A stretch of 64,000 bases of DNA, taken from the NCBI GenBank assembly GCA_015490455.1, contig WFXU01000013.1, positions 1 to 64,000 of the forward strand. The letters are read 5' to 3'. Position 1 is the first letter of the stretch. The number at the start of each line of letters is the position of its first letter. The position numbers were made by a program, and so were the translations under genes. Below are positions 1 through 9,390 of the stretch, piece by piece. Origin of the DNA: Hyphomicrobiales bacterium. Lineage in GTDB: Bacteria > Pseudomonadota > Alphaproteobacteria > Rhizobiales > Devosiaceae. Under the pieces are notes generated by a model. That model was given only the letters and a program-made list of their open reading frames with translations. It was not told the DNA's origin and ran no database searches.

Positions 1-172
1 AAGCTGCTTGGCAAGCTCTAATAGACCTAACTTCGGTTTAATGATCTTTTCTTAATAAGAGTTCATTTCTAATATCCTTTCTCATACAATTGCAATTTAT
101 AAAAAATGTCAGACAAATCTCAACTAATACACCTAAAAAAGGTTGACAGTTGACACGATTTCCGCCTTCCGA

Positions 173-224
173 TTTCCAACTCCTGACTTCTGATTTCCGC
201 AAATATCAATAAAAATTCTTCACA
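173..224. repeat. Imperfect dispersed intergenic repeat, copy A
   Basis: The stretch resembles 30523-30566: both read TTTC, then CCTG-CTT, then a TTCC-AAATAT block, and end in the identical 12-mer AAAATTCTTCAC. The copies differ by small gaps and substitutions. It lies in the 1-240 segment downstream of gor, where I see no gene. No terminal inverted repeats or transposase accompany it. It could be a degenerate short interspersed element or chance similarity in AT-rich DNA. Confidence 0.35.
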
Positions 225-240
225 ACTGACTGAGTATTAT

Positions 241-1620
241 CTATGACAATTTTTTCCCATTTTCATATATATAAGAAGGTGCCTTAAAGGTAACTAATTC
301 TTCTGCTGCGGTTGGATGAACCGCGATGGCTCTATCAAAATCTGCCTTTGTGGCTCCCATGCCCATTGGAATGGCAATTAGCTGAATCATTTCACCAGCT
401 CCATGCCCCACAATGTGGCAACCCAGAACACGACCGCCATTTTTTCTTGTTATTAATTTAAGAAGCATTTTTTCATCATTTTCCCCAAGCGTATTTATCA
501 TTGGCCGAAAATTAGCGATGTAAATTTCAATATTTTTGTAAATTTCAACCGCCCTTTCTTCGCTTAAACCGATTGTGCCAATTTCCGGTTCGGTAAAAAT
601 TGCCGTTGGAATAAGCGAATAATCTACCTTAATTGGATTATTGTTAAACAGATTTTCGGCAAAAGCTGCCCCTTCTCTAATTGCCACAGGAGTCAGCTGC
701 ACTTTGCCTGTTACATCGCCAACCGCATAAATTGAAGGACACATTGTCTGTCCATAATCATCTACCTCAATTGCCCCATTAGAATTTTTTGCAATACCGG
801 CATTACCCAAACCAAGCCCTTCAATATTTGGCACACGCCCAGTCGCAAACATTACAGCATCAAATTTATCTTTTTCTCCATTAGAAAAATAAACATCTAT
901 AGCTGCATCATTTTTTTCCAACCTGATTATGCTGGCCTGATAATGTAAATCCAATCCTTTTGCCAAAAGGCTTTTTTCTAATGTAACGCGAATATGATTG
1001 TCAAAATTACGTAAAACTAAATCTCGTCGATAAGCCAAACAAACATCAACTCCAAGCCCTAGAAAAATTGAAGCAAACTCAACCGCAATATATCCCCCCC
1101 CCTCAATTAGTAAACGTTTGGGCAAATGCTTAAAATCCAGCGCTTCATTAGAGGTTATGCCATATTCCGCCCCCTTAATATTGGGCTTAAATGGTTTTGC
1201 GCCTGTGGCAATAAGTATATATTTGCCTTTAAGAATTTTATTTTCTCTTTTTAAGCGAACCTCATTTGCTCCCTCAATTATTCCCTTATCGCGAAATATA
1301 TCAACTTTCCAATTTTTTAATGTTTTAACATATAATTCTTCCAGGCGAGATATTTCCCTATTTTTATTCGCCAGCAAAGTTGACCAGTTAAATTTGGCAC
1401 TAACATCAAAACCAAAATCAGAGGAAAGTTCAAAAAGCTCGGGAAAGCGCGAAGCATAAACAAATAATTTTTTTGGCACACAGCCCCTAATTACGCATGT
1501 TCCACCATAGCGATATTCCTCAATTATAGCGACTTTGGCACCATAAGTTGCCGCCATTCTGGCAGCTCGCACCCCACCAGAGCCACCACCAATAACAATT
1601 AAATCATAATTTTTACTCAT
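241..1620 (-). CDS. gor: Glutathione-disulfide reductase
   Basis: FAD-dependent disulfide oxidoreductase that reduces oxidised glutathione with NADPH in the cytoplasm. An N-terminal dinucleotide-binding motif GGGSGG lies at residues 11-16. The redox-active pair Cys42/Cys47 sits in GGTCVIRGCVPKK, with the RGCVPKK form typical of glutathione reductase rather than lipoamide dehydrogenase. The FAD-contact ATGRVPN and GDVT segments follow, and the C-terminal dimerisation domain ends with the catalytic HPTAAEE. At 459 residues it is family length. The ATG start has an AGGGAT-type ribosome site. It follows rpiA and the DUF2059 gene on the same strand, a neighbourhood known in Rhizobiales, but a hairpin terminator lies between. 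Confidence 0.95.
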   Translation of the reverse strand: MSKNYDLIVIGGGSGGVRAARMAATYGAKVAIIEEYRYGGTCVIRGCVPKKLFVYASRFPELFELSSDFGFDVSAKFNWSTLLANKNREISRLEELYVKTLKNWKVDIFRDKGIIEGANEVRLKRENKILKGKYILIATGAKPFKPNIKGAEYGITSNEALDFKHLPKRLLIEGGGYIAVEFASIFLGLGVDVCLAYRRDLVLRNFDNHIRVTLEKSLLAKGLDLHYQASIIRLEKNDAAIDVYFSNGEKDKFDAVMFATGRVPNIEGLGLGNAGIAKNSNGAIEVDDYGQTMCPSIYAVGDVTGKVQLTPVAIREGAAFAENLFNNNPIKVDYSLIPTAIFTEPEIGTIGLSEERAVEIYKNIEIYIANFRPMINTLGENDEKMLLKLITRKNGGRVLGCHIVGHGAGEMIQLIAIPMGMGATKADFDRAIAVHPTAAEELVTFKAPSYIYENGKKLS

Positions 1621-1655
1621 AATATCCCTGCTAATCCAACATGGTATAATAAGGC

Positions 1656-1683
1656 AAAAAGCCCTCTTTAGCGAGGACTTTTG
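1656..1683 (-). terminator. Putative terminator after the DUF2059 gene
   Basis: An 8-bp stem (AAGCCCTC at 1659-1666 with GAGGACTT at 1673-1680, one wobble pair) has a 6-nt loop. On the minus strand it is followed by a short T run (1658-1656). It sits just downstream of the DUF2059 stop and before gor. Confidence 0.5.
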
Positions 1684-1727
1684 CTAAAATTTTGGCAATA
1701 TAGCACTATTAATCTATATATCCAGCC

Positions 1728-2234
1728 CTATATATCTAACCCTTTGGCGCGCAATTTTGCCCGCACTTTGGCTAGAAATTCCACTCGCAAATTCGCCTCA
1801 AATACGCCTAACACTTTCTGCAAATCCTTATTTATTTCAATATTATTTTCCGTTAATTTTTTGCCAACATCACTTTCATAAAAATCAATAATTTGCTGTA
1901 ATTCCTCCATAGTGAAGCGGGAGGCATAAACGCGCGCAAATTGGTTGAATAATGCATCCTTTTGTTCTGCATATTCTTTGATTGTTAAGCCAATAGCTTC
2001 ATCAAGTTCGTCTTTAATTTCGGGGTTTGTAGAAAGAAGCGTTTGCATAGTATTTATACCCGATTGCAATAGGGTAACTTCATAAATTTTTGCCTGATCG
2101 GTTAAATCAACATATTTTCGTGCCAAAGCGACGTGATCAGGGGCTAACTCCTGTGCGTTTGCGGTGCTAAAGGACATAAAAGTCGCTATTAAAGCCGCTA
2201 GTAAAATTTGGTAGAATTTAGTCATTTTGCTCAT
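1728..2234 (-). CDS. DUF2059 domain protein, exported
   Basis: A 168-residue protein with a Sec-type signal peptide: basic start, hydrophobic core and a STANAQE cleavage region near residue 27. The mature part is helical and contains the DUF2059 pattern (FTMEELQQIIDFYESDVGKK, about residues 110-129). Function is unknown; family members are periplasmic and common in Alphaproteobacteria. It starts 32 bases after rpiA on the same strand, so the two are probably cotranscribed, as in other Rhizobiales. A hairpin follows its stop codon. Confidence 0.85.
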   Translation of the reverse strand: MSKMTKFYQILLAALIATFMSFSTANAQELAPDHVALARKYVDLTDQAKIYEVTLLQSGINTMQTLLSTNPEIKDELDEAIGLTIKEYAEQKDALFNQFARVYASRFTMEELQQIIDFYESDVGKKLTENNIEINKDLQKVLGVFEANLRVEFLAKVRAKLRAKGLDI

Positions 2235-2266
2235 TAATATCTCTATATATTTGTGTTAAAATTAAT

Positions 2267-2968
2267 TTATTTCTCATATCTATATACGTCTTCATTATCT
2301 GCAACCAGAGCTAAATCACACATATTAAGAAATAGCCCATGCTGCACAATGCCCGGTATTTCTAATAGGGCGCAGGATAGTTTTCTTGCATCAGAAATGC
2401 GGCCAAAAAATGCATCAATAATAAAATGACCGCCATCGGTAATAAAATTTTCTCCTTTGGAATTTTTTCTTAATTCTAGCCTATTTGTCTCACCAAATTT
2501 TGGCATAATTTTTTCTATTGCTCTCATTGTGGTTTTGTGGGCAAATTTATTTATTTCAATGGGTAGGGGAAATTTTCCCAATGTTGTAACTAATTTTGAT
2601 TTATCCGCAATTATAATTATTTTTTTGCTCTTACTGGCAACAATTTTTTCGCGCAGCAAGGCCCCTCCGCCTCCCTTGATCAAATTGAGATTATTATCAA
2701 TTTCATCCGCCCCATCTACTACTAAATCAAGTTCATCAACCTCATCCAGATCAATTAGGGGAATATTTAATTCTCTGGCCTGTTTTTCAGTTTTATTAGA
2801 AGTTGCAACAGTTTTACATTCAAAACCATTAGCAACAGCCTTGCCGAGCAAATCAACGAAATATTTAGCGGTGGAGCCGGTGCCAAGCCCAATATATTTT
2901 GCCCCATTTAGTTCTTCAAAGGCCGATTTAGCTGCTAAATATTTTGCTCGTTCGCTCATGGTGGTCAT
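2267..2968 (-). CDS. rpiA: Ribose-5-phosphate isomerase A
   Basis: Interconverts ribose 5-phosphate and ribulose 5-phosphate in the pentose phosphate pathway. Seen: the phosphate-binding IGLGTGSTAKYF (about residues 26-37), the catalytic-region DGADEID (84-90), KGGGGALLREK (98-108) and the C-terminal GLFLNMCD. At 233 residues it is full length. The first ATG lacks a clear ribosome site; a second in-frame ATG three codons downstream (2959) follows a GGATG stretch and may be the real start. First gene of a short operon with the DUF2059 gene. Confidence 0.93.
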   Translation of the reverse strand: MTTMSERAKYLAAKSAFEELNGAKYIGLGTGSTAKYFVDLLGKAVANGFECKTVATSNKTEKQARELNIPLIDLDEVDELDLVVDGADEIDNNLNLIKGGGGALLREKIVASKSKKIIIIADKSKLVTTLGKFPLPIEINKFAHKTTMRAIEKIMPKFGETNRLELRKNSKGENFITDGGHFIIDAFFGRISDARKLSCALLEIPGIVQHGLFLNMCDLALVADNEDVYRYEK

Positions 2969-3279
2969 CCATATATGATACTAAGTAGTTAAGCGCTGTT
3001 TGCAAAAAGGTGAACTTAAATGTAGCATTTTGGCAACATATTAACAATTTTATTCTATGCTGCTTGAATAGTTTATAATTTCACTTTTGTTGACAAGAAA
3101 ATTTAGTTAAAAAGCCCGGGTTAGAATTAAGCAGAGCAACTTTTAATTGCTGTAAAACGTCTTATGTATGTAGCAAAATAAGCTTTGGTAGGGCAGAATA
3201 ACTGAGGTTAGGTCAACTGTGGTTAAACCAAGTAAGGCAATAAAAGATAGATGGAAAACAAAGGGGACATGGGGGACAA
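2969..3279. other. Divergent intergenic region rpiA / L,D-transpeptidase
   Basis: No coding potential is evident in these 311 bases. They separate two divergent genes and must hold both promoters. A TTGACA hexamer lies at about 3090, but I could not place a convincing -10 at the usual spacing. Two GGGGACA copies lie just before the downstream start, the second overlapping its GGGGGA ribosome-binding site. Confidence 0.4.
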
Positions 3280-3873
3280 ATGAGCAAAATTAAATTATTC
3301 ATTGCATCTTTATCTGTAATTATTACTGCTTTTTTACTGGTTTTTCCTGCCTCAGCCGCACGTGTCTATAACCCCGATACGAATAAATGGGAAACTCCTA
3401 GCGAGCGTCAGGCTGCCAGAAGGGGTGTTTCTCCTATCAAGAAAAAAATTGTTGATTATAAAACTAAGGAAAAGCCCGGGACTATTATTGTTGAAACTTC
3501 AGAACGCCGCCTTTATTTGGTTTTAGAGGGTGGAAAAGCGCTTAAATATGGCGTTGGTGTTGGCCGTGAAGGATTCCAATGGTCTGGTATTCATCGTATT
3601 AGCCGTAAGGCCGAATGGCCAAGCTGGACACCGCCAGCTGCAATGCGTAAACGCATTCCTGGCTTGCCCGCCTTTATGCCAGGAGGACCCGATAATCCGC
3701 TTGGTGCGCGTGCGCTCTATATTGGCTCAACCCTTTATCGTTTGCATGGGACAACCGAAGCCTGGACTATCGGCCAGGCCGTATCCTCTGGCTGTATTCG
3801 CTTAACCAATGATGATGTGATAGATCTTTATGATAGGGTCAAGGTGGGAGCGAAGGTAATCGTTAGACGGTAA
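3280..3873 (+). CDS. L,D-transpeptidase (YkuD/ErfK family), exported
   Basis: A periplasmic cell-wall enzyme that forms 3-3 peptide crosslinks or attaches proteins to peptidoglycan. It has a signal peptide ending near PASA (about residue 26). The YkuD domain spans about residues 67-197, with His156 (in YRLHGT) and the catalytic cysteine motif SSGCIRL (Cys172). At 197 residues it is the common single-domain form in Rhizobiales. A GGGGGA ribosome site precedes the ATG. It stands alone, convergent with the psuG-psuK pair. Confidence 0.92.
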   Translation: MSKIKLFIASLSVIITAFLLVFPASAARVYNPDTNKWETPSERQAARRGVSPIKKKIVDYKTKEKPGTIIVETSERRLYLVLEGGKALKYGVGVGREGFQWSGIHRISRKAEWPSWTPPAAMRKRIPGLPAFMPGGPDNPLGARALYIGSTLYRLHGTTEAWTIGQAVSSGCIRLTNDDVIDLYDRVKVGAKVIVRR

Positions 3874-3933
3874 TTTAAGGCTAACTATTTGTGCCTTTGG
3901 TTGGTGGTTTGCTGGCTATATAGATTGATCTGC

Positions 3934-4854
3934 TTAGCAGCTGGGGATTGTAAGTTGTGGTTGCGCGCCAAGTTTTGTGCCCGCCATTGCTCCCATTTCA
4001 TTTCCTTTAATTAAACATTCTTTTATTTTTTTACCTGCCCTTAAAGCGCCAATAAAGCCGCCTAAAAAAGCGTCCCCTGCGCCTGAACTATCAATTATTT
4101 TAATTTTTACTGCTTTTGCTGTTGCCAAAATTCCCTTTTTATTGCCGATGAGAGAACCTTTTTTTCCCCTTTTAATAATAATATAATCATAAAACTGCCC
4201 CAAAATTCTGACCTGTTCTTTTATATTGTCACTTCCACTTAAAATCATTGCTTCTTCTTCATTGGGGAAAAATAATTTTGCTCCCCTTGTCACATTAAGA
4301 AAATTATCGATTCCCATTTCCTTAAGAAAAGAGCTAGAGGCTGGATCTATAGAAAAGGCAATATTTTTTTCCTTTGCTTTTTTAAGAAGATAAAGCGCTG
4401 CCTCTCTTGGTTTGGGGGCAAAAAAAGCATAGCCGGAAATATTTAATAATGAGATTTTTTCTAAAACTTCTTTGCCAATATTATTTTTAGAAAAATTAAT
4501 ATTGGCGCTCCTATCGGTAAAAAAACTTCTCTCCCCGCTTTTATCAACAATAGTTACTAAATGACCGGTTGGTAAATTTTCATCACCGACCAAGAGCGGG
4601 GTAATTTGCCTAGAAATAAGTAAATTTTGATAATGCACTAAATCAATCAACCCAACCTTTGCCATTAGGCTAACCGGAACATGGTTTAGGGCTAGCCAAC
4701 TTGCCTGGTTTGCTCCCGCTCCCCCCGCCCTTTCATCAATTTTTGCCCGCACATCTGAACCATAAACCATATTTCCTTCAGGAATAACAATAATATCGCG
4801 CATAATATCGCCAAAAACCAACACCCTATCTATTTTAGGTAAATTTAATCTCAT
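3934..4854 (-). CDS. psuK: PfkB-family sugar kinase, probable pseudouridine kinase
   Basis: A ribokinase-fold carbohydrate kinase of 306 residues. It has the N-terminal GGAGANQASWLA motif (about residues 45-56) and the C-terminal PfkB signature DSSGAGDAFLGGF (about 255-267) holding the anion-hole glycines and catalytic Asp. Its start overlaps the psuG stop by 4 bases (ATGA), implying translational coupling. In the known pathway the kinase phosphorylates pseudouridine and PsuG then cleaves the product to uracil and ribose 5-phosphate. The substrate assignment rests on this pairing rather than on residues in the kinase itself. Confidence 0.82.
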   Translation of the reverse strand: MRLNLPKIDRVLVFGDIMRDIIVIPEGNMVYGSDVRAKIDERAGGAGANQASWLALNHVPVSLMAKVGLIDLVHYQNLLISRQITPLLVGDENLPTGHLVTIVDKSGERSFFTDRSANINFSKNNIGKEVLEKISLLNISGYAFFAPKPREAALYLLKKAKEKNIAFSIDPASSSFLKEMGIDNFLNVTRGAKLFFPNEEEAMILSGSDNIKEQVRILGQFYDYIIIKRGKKGSLIGNKKGILATAKAVKIKIIDSSGAGDAFLGGFIGALRAGKKIKECLIKGNEMGAMAGTKLGAQPQLTIPSC

Positions 4855-5792
4855 AATTTATCCATATTTTGATAGGCTCTGGCTATTTTTGCCGCCAAAG
4901 CAGCATTATTTTCAACCAAAGCAATATTCGCCTCCAAAGATTGGCCATTACTTAATTCAAATATTCTTTTTAGTAAAAATGGGGTTATATTTTTTCCGCC
5001 AATATTATTTTCTTTGGCTTCTTTTAGCGCAATATTTATAAAAGAATTTATATCTTCCCCTTTCATTTCCTTTTCTTTTGGAATAGGGTTGGCAATTACC
5101 ACCCCTGCCATATCTAAACTCCATTGAATATTTAACATTAAGGCTATCTCCCTAACATCAGAAAGATTATGCTCTAATTTATAGCCGCTTTTTCTAAGGT
5201 AAAAGGCAGGAAATTCCTCGCTATTAAAGCCAATAATAGGAACGCCCTTTGTCTCAAGCACTTCAAGGGTTTTGCCAATATCTAATATTGATTTTGCTCC
5301 CGCGCAAATTACCGCAACAGCGGTTTTAGCTAATTCTTCAAGATCAGCGCTAATGTCAAAATTTTTTTCAGCTCCCCTATGGACGCCGCCAATACCGCCT
5401 GTAGCAAAAAATCTTATTGCGGCAAGAGCGGCAATTTGCATTGTCGTTGCAACAGTTGTGCCGGCCATTTGCCTTTTACTTAATATATAGGCAACATCTT
5501 TTCGGGAAGCCTTAAATGCTTTATTGGCATTTTTTGCTAAATTTGTCAGTTCAGCCCTATCCAAACCAACGCGTAATTTTCCATCCATAATTGCTATAGT
5601 TGCTGGAATAGCCCCATTTTTGCGCACAATTTGTTCAACATTTAATGCCATTTGCAAATTTTGCGGATAGGGCATGCCGTGCGTTATAATGGTGGATTCA
5701 AGTGCTACTATTGGTTGTTTCTTACTAATAGCCTGCTTTACTTCATTATTTAAGGATAAATATTTTTTTTGTAGATTTTTAATTTCTATCAT
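4851..5792 (-). CDS. psuG: Pseudouridine-5'-phosphate glycosidase
   Basis: Reversibly cleaves pseudouridine 5'-phosphate to uracil and ribose 5-phosphate. Seen: the family's N-terminal ALESTIITHGMPYPQN, followed by GAIPATIAIMDGKLRVGL, the KRQMAGTTVATTM segment and FATGGIGGVHRG, all diagnostic of PsuG. It is full length at 313 residues. It is the first gene of a two-gene operon with the kinase (ATGA overlap). The operon faces away from purU and probably salvages modified nucleosides from RNA turnover. Confidence 0.93.
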   Translation of the reverse strand: MIEIKNLQKKYLSLNNEVKQAISKKQPIVALESTIITHGMPYPQNLQMALNVEQIVRKNGAIPATIAIMDGKLRVGLDRAELTNLAKNANKAFKASRKDVAYILSKRQMAGTTVATTMQIAALAAIRFFATGGIGGVHRGAEKNFDISADLEELAKTAVAVICAGAKSILDIGKTLEVLETKGVPIIGFNSEEFPAFYLRKSGYKLEHNLSDVREIALMLNIQWSLDMAGVVIANPIPKEKEMKGEDINSFINIALKEAKENNIGGKNITPFLLKRIFELSNGQSLEANIALVENNAALAAKIARAYQNMDKL

Positions 5793-5862
5793 GGGAATAA
5801 CTAAATATTTCAGACGGATTTAATATTTAGCCTAATGATAAAGAAGAGTTTAAGGAAAGCCA

Positions 5863-6720
5863 ATGAGCGAAAATAATTTTATTATCACGCTTTCATGTGA
5901 GGATAGACCTTTTATTGTTGCTAATATTACTAGTAGGCTGGCCGAACTTGGCGCAAATATTGAAACCAGCAATCAATTTTGGGATAAGGAAAGCAATTAT
6001 TTTTTTATGCGCATACAAATTGCTTTCCAAAATAAAATAACAGTTAAAGAAATTCAAACAGCACTAAATCCGATAATTGCAAAGTTTAATATGCAATTAT
6101 CAATTACTAATATGGCGGTGCAGCCAAAAATTATTATTATGGTTTCAAAATTTGACCATGCATTACGCCGCCTATTATATCAGATAAAAATAGGGCGTCT
6201 AAATGCTAAGGTCTTGGCAATTATTTCTAATCATGAGAATGCAAGATCTATAGCGCAAAGCGAAAATATAGATTTTTTCCATTGGCCTATAAATAAAGAA
6301 AATAAATTTATTCAGGAGCAAAAATTACTCAATTTTTTTGTAGAAAATAATGTGGATTTAATCGTTTTAGCGCGCTATATGCAAATTTTATCCGCTGAAT
6401 TGGCAAATAAATTGGCCGGAAAAATAATTAATATTCATCACTCTTTTTTACCCTCTTTTAAGGGAGCTAAACCATATCACCAGGCTTTTGAGAGGGGGGT
6501 AAAAATTATTGGAGCAACTGCCCATTATGTTACACCGGAGCTTGATGAAGGGCCAATAATTGAGCAGGACATAGCCCATATTGATCATACTTATAATGTG
6601 AAAACCATGATTATGGAGGGTGAAGAAATAGAAAGTCGCGTTTTGGCGCGGGCAGTCAGGTTGCATTTAGAAAAAAGAATAATGTTAAATGGCAAAAAAA
6701 CCATCATATTTAAGGGATAG
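5863..6720 (+). CDS. purU: Formyltetrahydrofolate deformylase
   Basis: Hydrolyses 10-formyl-tetrahydrofolate to formate and tetrahydrofolate, balancing one-carbon pools. An N-terminal ACT domain (about residues 6-85) precedes a formyl-transferase fold. The catalytic region HHSFLPSFKGAKPYHQAF (about 200-217), the His-containing GATAHYVT and the EGPIIEQD segment are all present, as expected for PurU rather than PurN, which lacks the ACT domain. An AAGGAAAG ribosome site precedes the ATG. It is convergent with ispE, with only 3 bases between the two stops. Confidence 0.94.
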   Translation: MSENNFIITLSCEDRPFIVANITSRLAELGANIETSNQFWDKESNYFFMRIQIAFQNKITVKEIQTALNPIIAKFNMQLSITNMAVQPKIIIMVSKFDHALRRLLYQIKIGRLNAKVLAIISNHENARSIAQSENIDFFHWPINKENKFIQEQKLLNFFVENNVDLIVLARYMQILSAELANKLAGKIINIHHSFLPSFKGAKPYHQAFERGVKIIGATAHYVTPELDEGPIIEQDIAHIDHTYNVKTMIMEGEEIESRVLARAVRLHLEKRIMLNGKKTIIFKG

Positions 6721-6723
6721 GCT

Positions 6724-7596
6724 CTAAATTATTTTTCCTGTTTTTATCCAAAAATCTGGCCATTTTTTTACTAAATTTTGTTGGGCTGAAAATATTTTGC
6801 TTTTATTTGCAAATAGGCCAAAGACGCTTGCACCTGAGCCAGACATTTGCGCAAAATAGCAACCATCAATATTTTTTAGCGTGTCAATTATCTCCTTTAT
6901 TATGGGAGCAATTTTTAATGCTGAAGGCAATAAATCATTGCGGGTTTGCTTTAGCCAGTCTGCCAAAGATTCTAGTGAATTAAAATGAGAATCTATTTTT
7001 TTTAAGGGGCTGTTATTAACCTTTTTAAGGGAGGAAAAAATTTCACCGCTGGAAATATTTATAAGGGGATTAACCAAAATAATATATGTTTTGGGCATGG
7101 GAGCTATTCTCTTTATAAGTTCACCTTTTCCTTGCATTATTAGGGGCTTGCTAAGAAGGCAAGCAGGAACATCAGCACCCAGATTTTGCGCTAGATTGAT
7201 TAATTTATTTTGATTTATTTTTTTTTTGCTCATTTTGCTAAATAGGCGTAAAGAAGCTGCACAATCAGCAGATCCCCCACCAATCCCGGAAGCTATTGGC
7301 AGATTTTTTTTAAGCCGCAAAAAAATGCCCTCAGGCAAACTATCGGGGAAATTTTCTCGGAATAAATTTAATGCCAAAAGGACTAAATTTTCTTTTCCAT
7401 CGGCTAGTTCCTTAGCAAAAGGACCGTTTATTACAAAACTATCTTTTGTTGCAAAATTAGCATATATTCTATCGCCAATATTGGCAAAAACAACCAAACT
7501 ATCAAGTAGATGATAACCATTTTTTTGCCTACTCAGCACATGTAGGGCAAGGTTGATTTTTGCGGGGGCAAATTCTGAAAAAATATTATTTTCCAT
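6724..7596 (-). CDS. ispE: 4-diphosphocytidyl-2-C-methyl-D-erythritol kinase
   Basis: A GHMP kinase of the non-mevalonate isoprenoid (MEP) pathway. It shows the N-terminal APAKINLALHV with the GYHLLDSL segment, the ATP-binding LPIASGIGGGSADCAASLR (about residues 95-113) and the C-terminal MSGSGASVFGLF motif. At 290 residues it is normal length. It follows the TPR-protein gene by 20 bases on the same strand and is probably cotranscribed with it. Confidence 0.95.
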   Translation of the reverse strand: MENNIFSEFAPAKINLALHVLSRQKNGYHLLDSLVVFANIGDRIYANFATKDSFVINGPFAKELADGKENLVLLALNLFRENFPDSLPEGIFLRLKKNLPIASGIGGGSADCAASLRLFSKMSKKKINQNKLINLAQNLGADVPACLLSKPLIMQGKGELIKRIAPMPKTYIILVNPLINISSGEIFSSLKKVNNSPLKKIDSHFNSLESLADWLKQTRNDLLPSALKIAPIIKEIIDTLKNIDGCYFAQMSGSGASVFGLFANKSKIFSAQQNLVKKWPDFWIKTGKII

Positions 7597-7616
7597 AAAA
7601 TTAAAAAGTAATAATC

Positions 7617-9299
7617 TTAATCAAGGCCATTTTCTAATTTTGGTTTTGCTCTTTCTGTCACAACTCCATCCTTATCAACATCAATAGCAATTTTCCACTG
7701 ATAGCGCGCTTCTAATTTCCTACCAACACGCCAATAAACATCGCCCAAATGATCATTTATTTCCGGATCATTGGGAAGCAGATTTAAGGCCCTCTTTAGC
7801 GCACTAATGGCTTTATCATATTGACCTAAACGGTAATAAGCCCAACCAAGACTATCAATTATATAACCATCATCAGGGCTGGCATTAACCGCCCTTTTAA
7901 TTAGCTCCAACCCTTCTAACAAATTCATATTTTTATCAACCCAGCTATAGCCAAGATAATTTAGCACTTGAGGTTGATTTGGGTTTAATTCTAATGCTTT
8001 GAGAAAATCTTTTTCCGCTAACTCCCATATGTCTGATCTTTCATAGGCAATGCCACGCACATAGTAAAAACGCCAATCTAGCGCCCTGTTACCGCCCGTA
8101 AGTTCAATTATTTTTGTATAAACCTTTATTGCCTCTGCATATTTTTTCTCAAATCTTAATATATCTCCTAAGGTTAATAGGGCATCAATATTTGTTGGAT
8201 TAAGAGTTGAGATATTTCTTAATCTTTTAATTGCCGTTTCAGCGTCTCCAAGCAATCTGAGATTTTCGGCAATTCTTAATTCTGATAATAATTTCAGGGA
8301 CGAATTAGTGGAAATTGTTGCATAAAGCTCATTTGCATCTTGATAAAGTTCCACTTCTTCTAGCATTTGCCCCAAAGCCATTATAATAATTGCATTATCT
8401 TTATCTAAATATTGCCCAAGCCGCAAAAACATATAAGCCAATTCCCTATCACCCTCACGCGCTAGGGCTGTGCCAATATTATGATAAAGTTCTGCTGCCC
8501 CTTCTTGCACATTATTTATCATTTTTCCGGGACGTTTTTTATTATTTATATATTTGGCAATTTTTTCTATTTCAGGGTGCGAATAGCCTTCATTTTGATA
8601 ATTATTAATAACTTCTCTGGCTGCATCAAAAAGAAGCGAATTAGCTAAAATACGCGCTCTGGCTTCAACAATGCGAGGAATAAAGGGATCTGTTTCATAG
8701 GCCATTTTTGAATATTTAAGTGCCAAATCGCGTTTGCCAGCAATATCAGCCATTAGGGCGCGGTGAAAAATTAAAAAATCTTCAAGTCCGGATCTATCTA
8801 ATTTTCTGAGTAATTGTTGTGATCTGGAAAATTTATTCTCGCCAATTAGTGACCATGAAGCTAAAATAATTGCGGAAACGCCGACAAAATTGGTTGAACG
8901 TGTCCTTCTAAATTGAGCTATTGCAGAAGCATAGCGGCGCTCTTTGAGGGCAACAGTTCCTAAAACCAAACGGGCAATGGCGTTTGTTGGCTCCATTTCT
9001 ATCAGATGTTGAGCCAATACTGCTCCATCTTCAATTCGCCCATCAGAAACTAAGGCAATAAATGCTCGTTCAATTATTGCCGGATTTTCCCAATCTGATT
9101 CGGCCGCATCTAGAAAAAAATTAGCAGCTTCTTCTGTTCTTAAATCGCTAAAGGCTTGCTCGCCAGCTAAAAAACTACCCGAAAGGGTCGGAATATTTAT
9201 TTCAAATGGAAAATTTTGCGCATTAGAAAAACTAACAGGAATTAGAAAGAAGAATATTCCTGCTAAAATAAAGGCGCAATATCTTAAATTTTTAATCAC
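7617..9299 (-). CDS. Large exported TPR-repeat protein
   Basis: A 560-residue protein starting at GTG (a GGAG site lies 7 bases upstream). A signal peptide with a VSFSNAQ cleavage region ends near residue 28. The rest is built of tetratricopeptide repeats; clear ones include those around residues 437-540 (YYVRGIAYERSD, VLNYLGYSWVD, IIDSLGWAYYRLGQY, INDHLGDVYWRVG). Proteins of this size occur directly upstream of ispE in many Rhizobiales. Exact function is unknown; a periplasmic or outer-membrane scaffolding role is inferred. Confidence 0.85.
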   Translation of the reverse strand: MIKNLRYCAFILAGIFFFLIPVSFSNAQNFPFEINIPTLSGSFLAGEQAFSDLRTEEAANFFLDAAESDWENPAIIERAFIALVSDGRIEDGAVLAQHLIEMEPTNAIARLVLGTVALKERRYASAIAQFRRTRSTNFVGVSAIILASWSLIGENKFSRSQQLLRKLDRSGLEDFLIFHRALMADIAGKRDLALKYSKMAYETDPFIPRIVEARARILANSLLFDAAREVINNYQNEGYSHPEIEKIAKYINNKKRPGKMINNVQEGAAELYHNIGTALAREGDRELAYMFLRLGQYLDKDNAIIIMALGQMLEEVELYQDANELYATISTNSSLKLLSELRIAENLRLLGDAETAIKRLRNISTLNPTNIDALLTLGDILRFEKKYAEAIKVYTKIIELTGGNRALDWRFYYVRGIAYERSDIWELAEKDFLKALELNPNQPQVLNYLGYSWVDKNMNLLEGLELIKRAVNASPDDGYIIDSLGWAYYRLGQYDKAISALKRALNLLPNDPEINDHLGDVYWRVGRKLEARYQWKIAIDVDKDGVVTERAKPKLENGLD

Positions 9300-9390
9300 T
9301 ATATTTCTCCACTAACCATAATATATAGATTGGATATTTTTACAAATTTACAAATTAAGCAAGCAAACAATTAAACGCCATTATACATTA

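Noticed and set aside
2457-2978. Open frame antisense to rpiA (173 codons)
   Set aside because: It is the reverse complement of conserved RpiA sequence, low in complexity, with no homology.
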